Positions 47,499-49,584 of a stretch of DNA of 49,584 nucleotides are shown in pieces; the stretch's first letter is position 1; the number at the start of each line of letters is the position of its first letter. The stretch spans positions 1 to 49,584 of the forward strand of contig NZ_JANEYT010000035.1 in the NCBI RefSeq assembly GCF_024357955.1. The letters are read 5' to 3'. The position numbers were made by a program, and so were the translations under genes. This stretch comes from Photobacterium pectinilyticum. Its GTDB lineage: Bacteria; Pseudomonadota; Gammaproteobacteria; Enterobacterales; Vibrionaceae. The notes under the pieces were generated by a model. It was not told where the DNA came from and made no database searches. It saw nothing but the letters and a program-made list of their open reading frames with translations.

Positions 47499-47612
47499 GG
47501 TGCCTTCCAGAAACAATAGGTTTTTCAACAAGATAGTTACTTATCTGTAACCTTGGCCTGTAATGATACCTAACTTGCTGAGTAAAGTCAGTTACTTGCT
47601 GTCGAGACTGCA

Positions 47613-47634
47613 GCTCCCCGTCGATACGGGGAGC
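47613..47634. repeat. GC-rich hairpin between rsgA and psd
   Basis: GCTCCCCG (47613-47620) pairs perfectly with CGGGGAGC (47627-47634), loop TCGATA. No T-run follows on the minus strand, so it may pause or protect the mRNA instead of ending it. Confidence 0.6.
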
Positions 47635-47644
47635 GGTAAAGCAA

Positions 47645-48697
47645 TCAATCAGGTTTGTTGCGTGAGAATTGGCGGTTGGCGACATTCTCAGACATGCTAT
47701 CGATTATCTTATGGTAGCTATCATAGCGGGCTTGGTGGATTTTACCTTCTTCAACAGCTTCACGGATGATACAGCCCGGATCATTACCGTGTTTGCAGTC
47801 GCGGAATTTGCAGCCACCCAAGTAATCGCGGAACTCGACGAATGCCTCGGTGACTTGGTCTGTTTCCAGGTGCCAAAGGCCAAATTCACGTACCCCTGGC
47901 GAGTCGATAAGATCACCGCCATCAGGGAAGTGGTACAACCGGGCTGCTGTCGTTGTATGCTGACCCAGGCCGGAATTTTCTGATACATCACCAATTTCGG
48001 CCTCCACCTCTGGCATCAGGGCGTTCACCAAGCTTGATTTCCCCACGCCTGATTGGCCGGCAAAAATACTGATGTGGCCTTTGAGATCATCACGCAATCC
48101 ATCAAGTCCCTCGCCTGTTTCCGAGCTGACCAAACGAACTTGATAGCCAATCTCTTGGTACAAGGCGAGGGTCTCTTCAACATGGGTGCGCTCATCTGGT
48201 TCAAGCAGATCGACTTTATTGAGAACAATTAGTGGTGGAACACCAACGGTTTCGGCTGCGATTAGGTAGCGGTCAATAATGTTTAGCGATAGCTCGGGCA
48301 GTACGGACGATACAATGATGATTTGGTTGACATTGGCTGCCACGGCTTTGACGCCATCATAGTAGTCTGGGCGAGTAAGCATTGACTCGCGTTCATGGAC
48401 GGCTTCGACGACACCGTTAATACCTTGGAGTGCTTCAACACCCGGTCGCCAGACAACGCGATCGCCAGACACCAGGCTCTGAATACTACGGCGTAGATTG
48501 CAGCGGTGGATAATACCTGTTTCAGGGTCTTCAACATCAGCATGCTGACCGAAGCGGGTGATTACGAGGCCTTCACGAGCAGACTCCAGTAGGGCTTCAT
48601 CCCACTGGACGTCATCTTTTTCGCGTTTCAGGCGTTTATTTTGGTTTGAGCGCACACGGCGACTCTGACCTTTAGTAAGCTTTTTCTTTTTTGCCAC
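47645..48697 (-). CDS. rsgA: Ribosome small subunit-dependent GTPase RsgA
   Basis: RsgA (YjeQ) assists late 30S subunit assembly. The 350-residue protein has a basic N-terminus ([20 protein letters not shown]), an OB domain, a circularly permuted GTPase (G4 LNKVDLL before G1 [10 protein letters not shown], then G3 DSPGVREFG) and a C-terminal zinc domain ([20 protein letters not shown]). The start is a GTG (48695-48697) with a weak ribosome site. It is divergent from orn, as in E. coli. Confidence 0.97.
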   Translation of the reverse strand: MAKKKKLTKGQSRRVRSNQNKRLKREKDDVQWDEALLESAREGLVITRFGQHADVEDPETGIIHRCNLRRSIQSLVSGDRVVWRPGVEALQGINGVVEAVHERESMLTRPDYYDGVKAVAANVNQIIIVSSVLPELSLNIIDRYLIAAETVGVPPLIVLNKVDLLEPDERTHVEETLALYQEIGYQVRLVSSETGEGLDGLRDDLKGHISIFAGQSGVGKSSLVNALMPEVEAEIGDVSENSGLGQHTTTAARLYHFPDGGDLIDSPGVREFGLWHLETDQVTEAFVEFRDYLGGCKFRDCKHGNDPGCIIREAVEEGKIHQARYDSYHKIIDSMSENVANRQFSRNKPD

Positions 48698-48835
48698 AAG
48701 AATATCATTCAGTTAAGTTGGCTTACGGTAATATACCGATGCATAGTCCGCCGAAAAACCTGCAGTTGCAATCTCGGCATTGGCGCTAGTTTGGTATTAT
48801 CATACATGGTTTACTCATAGAATAGGCAATATCCG

Positions 48836-49381
48836 ATGATGATCAGCGATCAGAACCTAATTTGGATCGACTTAGAAATGACCGGGTTGGATCCTGAAAC
48901 CCATAAAATCATTGAAATTGCGACAGTTGTTACTGATGCGCAGCTCAATGTGTTGGCTGAGGGGCCAGTACTTGCGATACACCAGCCTGAAGCTGAACTG
49001 GCCAAGATGGATGATTGGTGCACCACGACTCATACCAACAGCGGCTTAGTTGAGCGGATCCGCCAGAGCAATGTGAGCGAAGAAGAGGCAATTCGTCAAA
49101 CTATCGCATTCTTGGAGTTGTGGGTACCGAAAGGGGCATCGCCAATTTGTGGCAATAGTATTGGCCAGGATCGACGTTTCCTTTATAAGCATATGCCGGA
49201 ACTAGAGCAGTACTTCCACTATCGTTATTTGGATGTCAGTACGCTCAAAGAGCTGACTCGTCGCTGGAAACCGGAAGTGCTTGATGGCTTTAGCAAGAAA
49301 GGTAGCCACTTGGCACTTGATGATATTCACGATTCGATTGCTGAATTACGGTACTATCGTGAGCAAATAATGAAAATTTGA
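48836..49381 (+). CDS. orn: Oligoribonuclease
   Basis: Orn degrades dinucleotides left over from RNA and cyclic-di-GMP turnover and is usually essential. The 181-residue DEDDh exonuclease matches the E. coli length: [20 protein letters not shown] (Asp and Glu), [20 protein letters not shown] (Asp) and [20 protein letters not shown] (His region and final Asp). Two consecutive ATGs exist (48836 and 48839). It is divergent from rsgA. Confidence 0.98.
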   Translation: MMISDQNLIWIDLEMTGLDPETHKIIEIATVVTDAQLNVLAEGPVLAIHQPEAELAKMDDWCTTTHTNSGLVERIRQSNVSEEEAIRQTIAFLELWVPKGASPICGNSIGQDRRFLYKHMPELEQYFHYRYLDVSTLKELTRRWKPEVLDGFSKKGSHLALDDIHDSIAELRYYREQIMKI

Positions 49382-49431
49382 TGAGTAAATAGACGGTTGG
49401 AAAGGAAAGGACAAATTTTTTTTGAGAACTA

Positions 49432-49459
49432 TTGCATCCGTCTCATTTCCTCGTATAAT
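49432..49459 (+). promoter_or_regulatory. Strong sigma-70 promoter of the tRNA operon
   Basis: TTGCAT (49432-49437) and perfect TATAAT (49454-49459) are 16 nt apart, followed by a GC-rich discriminator (GCGCAGCC), the mark of promoters under stringent control such as rRNA and tRNA promoters. An AT-rich stretch (49411-49423) upstream could serve as an UP element. Confidence 0.85.
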
Positions 49460-49469
49460 GCGCAGCCTC

Positions 49470-49500
49470 GAAAGGCAATTCTTACTTTAGTTTGCCTTTC
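49470..49500 (+). repeat. Hairpin in the tRNA leader
   Basis: GAAAGGCAA (49470-49478) and TTGCCTTTC (49492-49500) form a perfect 9-bp stem with a 13-nt loop, 13 bp before the tRNA. It is probably present in the precursor RNA and could guide RNase processing of the 5' leader. Confidence 0.6.
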
Positions 49501-49513
49501 AATAAAATACGGA

Positions 49514-49584
<71 letters not shown>

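Overview
The window is a stretch of chromosome from a gammaproteobacterium of the family Vibrionaceae. Evidence: the aroQ-accBC-yhdT-panF-prmA-dusB-fis order, a CrbS/CrbR-type acetate regulatory pair with its ActP-like symporter, the aspA-dcuA-dsbD/fxsA-groESL neighbourhood and the epmB/efp-frdDCBA-epmA-psd-rsgA-orn neighbourhood. Protein sequences look Vibrio/Photobacterium-like and base composition is near 50% GC by eye. A Photobacterium/Grimontia-type genome is my best guess, at genus-level uncertainty. No phage, plasmid, IS element or CRISPR array was found.

Region 1 (1-6.8 kb): the 3' end of an unknown rightward gene converges on the leftward series aroQ-accB-accC | yhdT-panF | prmA-dusB-fis. 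Intrinsic terminators mark the two breaks. It covers aromatic biosynthesis, the first step of fatty-acid synthesis, pantothenate uptake, ribosomal protein L11 methylation, tRNA dihydrouridylation and the nucleoid protein Fis.

Region 2 (7-19.8 kb) is an acetate-use cluster. It holds acs, a two-gene operon for a cNMP-binding/CBS/nucleotidyltransferase protein plus a DEDDh exonuclease, an HcaT-like MFS transporter, the SSSF-domain hybrid kinase CrbS, an ActP-like symporter with its DUF4212 small subunit, and the LuxR-type regulator CrbR. The nucleotidyltransferase/exonuclease pair is the least understood part and the best candidate for new biology.

Region 3 (20-31.2 kb): dsbD, a LysR regulator where E. 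coli has cutA, a 9-copy heptanucleotide tandem repeat, dcuA, aspA, fxsA, a MATE exporter and groESL.

Region 4 (31.2-33.9 kb): an MgtC/SapB-family gene and rimK, flanked on both sides by five degenerate copies of a roughly 65-bp intergenic repeat spaced about 190-205 bp within each cluster.

Region 5 (33.9-40.6 kb): the EF-P module (epmB and efp divergent, epmA) surrounding the anaerobic fumarate reductase operon frdABCD. Together with aspA and dcuA this gives the aspartate-fumarate-succinate route for anaerobic respiration.

Region 6 (40.8-49.6 kb): an EamA transporter, a periplasmic alpha-carbonic anhydrase, a chemoreceptor with a Fur-like site upstream, a DASS-family anion transporter, psd, rsgA, orn and, cut by the right edge, an initiator tRNA gene with a strong promoter and a hairpin in its leader.
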